A DNA stretch of 6,827 nucleotides from Thermoplasmata archaeon. GTDB taxonomy: Archaea; Thermoplasmatota; Thermoplasmata; Lutacidiplasmatales; UBA184. Below, piece by piece: positions 6,074 to 6,827 of the stretch. Below the pieces are notes generated by a model. That model worked only from the letters and a program-made list of their open reading frames with translations, was not told the DNA's origin and ran no database searches. The position numbers and the translations under genes are program-made. The stretch covers positions 1-6,827 of the forward strand of contig JASHTC010000198.1 of assembly GCA_030040755.1 (NCBI GenBank), written 5' to 3'. Position 1 is the stretch's first letter. Each line of letters opens with the position of its first letter.

Positions 6074-6760
6074 TCAGGTCGGGGACTTCCTCGGCGGGAT
6101 CGGGCGCGCGAGGAACCGTTGGACCTCGCTCTCGACCGCCGCTCGCAGCGCATCCGAGGCCGTGACCTCCTTGCGGAGGCGTGCCTCCTCGTCGGGCGCG
6201 ACGTGCTCGTTGAGGTACTTCTGGACGAACTCCTCCTCGTACTTCGCCCAGGCGCGGTCCGAGAAGGCCCCGCTGCGCAACAGCGAGGCGAGCATCTGCG
6301 GCGAATAGTACTCGCCGCGGCGGTAGGCCTCCGCCAGCCCCTTCAGCACCAGGATCCGCTCGGCCATCCGGGCCTGGGTCCCGCGGATCTCGTTGTATTT
6401 GTCGAGGCTGGTCTCCTCTCGGGCGGCCACCTTCTTCGCCGCCCGAAGGTGCGGGCCGCGCCGGGCGAGGTGCGAATCGGACGTGGCGGGTAGCAGGATG
6501 ATGTCCTGGAAGACGCCATAGAGTCGCTCGATGCGCTGCTGGTGCACCTCGTTCACGTAGCGACTCCACACGCGGATCCCTTCGTCGATGTAGTCCGGGT
6601 CGACGGATTGCCCCTGGCCGAGCGCCTCCGCGACCTCGTTCATGCGGGTCATGAGCGGGTAGAGCAGCTGCTGGTCCTCGCGCTGGAGCTCGTCCGCCAC
6701 CGCGCGGAGGAGGCCCACGGGCGCCTCGACTGGGGTCGTCACCGTCGAAGGGATTCCCAT
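6074..6760 (-). CDS. Helical protein of uncertain family, possibly a degenerate hemerythrin-like (HHE) protein
   Basis: I do not recognise this protein with certainty. From the ATG at 6760 it has 228 residues, no cysteine, no signal peptide and no membrane segment, and reads as charged amphipathic helices throughout, so it is probably cytosolic. The pattern at residues 22-80 (ELQREDQQLLYPLMTRMN, then VDPDYIDEGIRVWSRYVNEVH) resembles the first helices of hemerythrin HHE domains, with His73 and Glu78 kept but the first ligand His replaced by Asp29. NEHVAPDEE near the C-terminus (His186, Glu191) resembles the last HXXXE/D ligand helix. Not all iron ligands are evident, so metal binding is doubtful. 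A GINS-like or entirely new helical fold is an alternative. The frame also contains an ATG at 6787, but a TATA-like element overlaps it; 6760 then lies about 25 bases downstream, as expected for a leaderless message. It converges on malic enzyme. Confidence 0.6.
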   Translation of the reverse strand: MGIPSTVTTPVEAPVGLLRAVADELQREDQQLLYPLMTRMNEVAEALGQGQSVDPDYIDEGIRVWSRYVNEVHQQRIERLYGVFQDIILLPATSDSHLARRGPHLRAAKKVAAREETSLDKYNEIRGTQARMAERILVLKGLAEAYRRGEYYSPQMLASLLRSGAFSDRAWAKYEEEFVQKYLNEHVAPDEEARLRKEVTASDALRAAVESEVQRFLARPIPPRKSPT

Positions 6761-6781
6761 GCCCTCTACTTGGGCTCGGCG

Positions 6782-6788
6782 ATTCATA
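6782..6788 (-). promoter_or_regulatory. TATA-like element of the helical-protein gene
   Basis: TATGAAT on the - strand, centred 25 bases before the ATG at 6760 and 8 bases downstream of the dyad at 6797-6812. It includes the alternative ATG at 6787, so only one of the two readings (promoter element or start codon) is likely to hold. Confidence 0.35.
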
Positions 6789-6796
6789 GGTCAAAC

Positions 6797-6812
6797 GTCA
6801 AGCACGCTTGAC
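6797..6812. promoter_or_regulatory. Perfect 7-2-7 dyad, probable operator
   Basis: GTCAAGC AC GCTTGAC has perfect 7-base inverted arms around a 2-base centre. The adjacent bases 6790-6796 (GTCAAAC) form a third, directly repeated half-site. It lies 37-52 bases upstream of the ATG at 6760 and matches the dyad at 3287-3302 in size, spacing and 11 of 16 bases. It could also serve a gene starting to the right of the window. Confidence 0.55.
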
Positions 6813-6827
6813 CCGGGCGAGGCGGTG

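Noticed and set aside
4171..6153. A - strand reading frame of 660 codons opposite malic enzyme
   Set aside because: It is Arg/Gly/Asp-rich low-complexity translation without recognisable motifs, lying opposite a clearly conserved enzyme.
6074..6760. Replication factor GINS subunit as the identity of the helical protein
   Set aside because: The length and helical content would fit, but the conserved early Asp-Phe-Tyr-like segment of archaeal GINS proteins is not visible; kept only as a weak alternative.
1..6827. CRISPR array, insertion sequence, tRNA, rRNA, prophage or defence system
   Set aside because: No regularly spaced direct repeats, terminal inverted repeats, transposase motifs or tRNA-like cloverleaf were seen; all long coding regions but one are recognisable metabolic enzymes.

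Overview
The window is strongly G+C-rich and almost fully coding. It reads as chromosomal core metabolism rather than a mobile or defence region. A four-function pyruvate-type ferredoxin oxidoreductase with separate subunits implies anaerobic or ferredoxin-based metabolism. Short spacers with TATA-like islands about 25-28 bases ahead of start codons suggest an archaeon. A high-G+C member of the Thermoplasmatota or a related lineage is a reasonable guess, but nothing here fixes the taxon (no rRNA or ribosomal protein gene), and a G+C-rich bacterium is not excluded.

Layout from left to right. Positions 1-224 hold the 3' end of an alpha/beta hydrolase gene on the + strand. A short convergent spacer with two G+C-rich hairpins (225-303) follows. 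Next, on the - strand, comes a tight operon transcribed right to left: a fused gamma-delta subunit (3239-2385), the alpha subunit (2374-1190) and the beta subunit (1197-304) of a 2-oxoacid:ferredoxin oxidoreductase, most likely pyruvate. A divergent promoter region of about 100 bases (3240-3340) separates this operon from a + strand pair: a branched-chain amino acid aminotransferase (3341-4285) and a long-form malic enzyme (4312-6015). A 58-base convergent spacer with small palindromes leads to a - strand gene for an all-helical protein of uncertain family (6074-6760, possibly starting at 6787). The window ends in that gene's upstream region.

The genes fit together around pyruvate. Malic enzyme makes pyruvate from malate. 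The oxidoreductase converts pyruvate to acetyl-CoA, CO2 and reduced ferredoxin. The aminotransferase links 2-oxo acids to amino acids. Because the aminotransferase handles branched-chain 2-oxo acids, a branched-chain 2-oxoacid substrate for the oxidoreductase remains possible.

The most notable observation is regulatory. A 16-bp dyad with 7-2-7 architecture (consensus GTCAAGYNNRCYTGAC) occurs twice, once between the two divergent operons (3287-3302) and once upstream of the helical-protein gene (6797-6812). In all three promoter directions it lies 6-8 bases upstream of a TATA-like element. This looks like the binding site of one regulator controlling all three transcription units. The regulator itself is not in the window.
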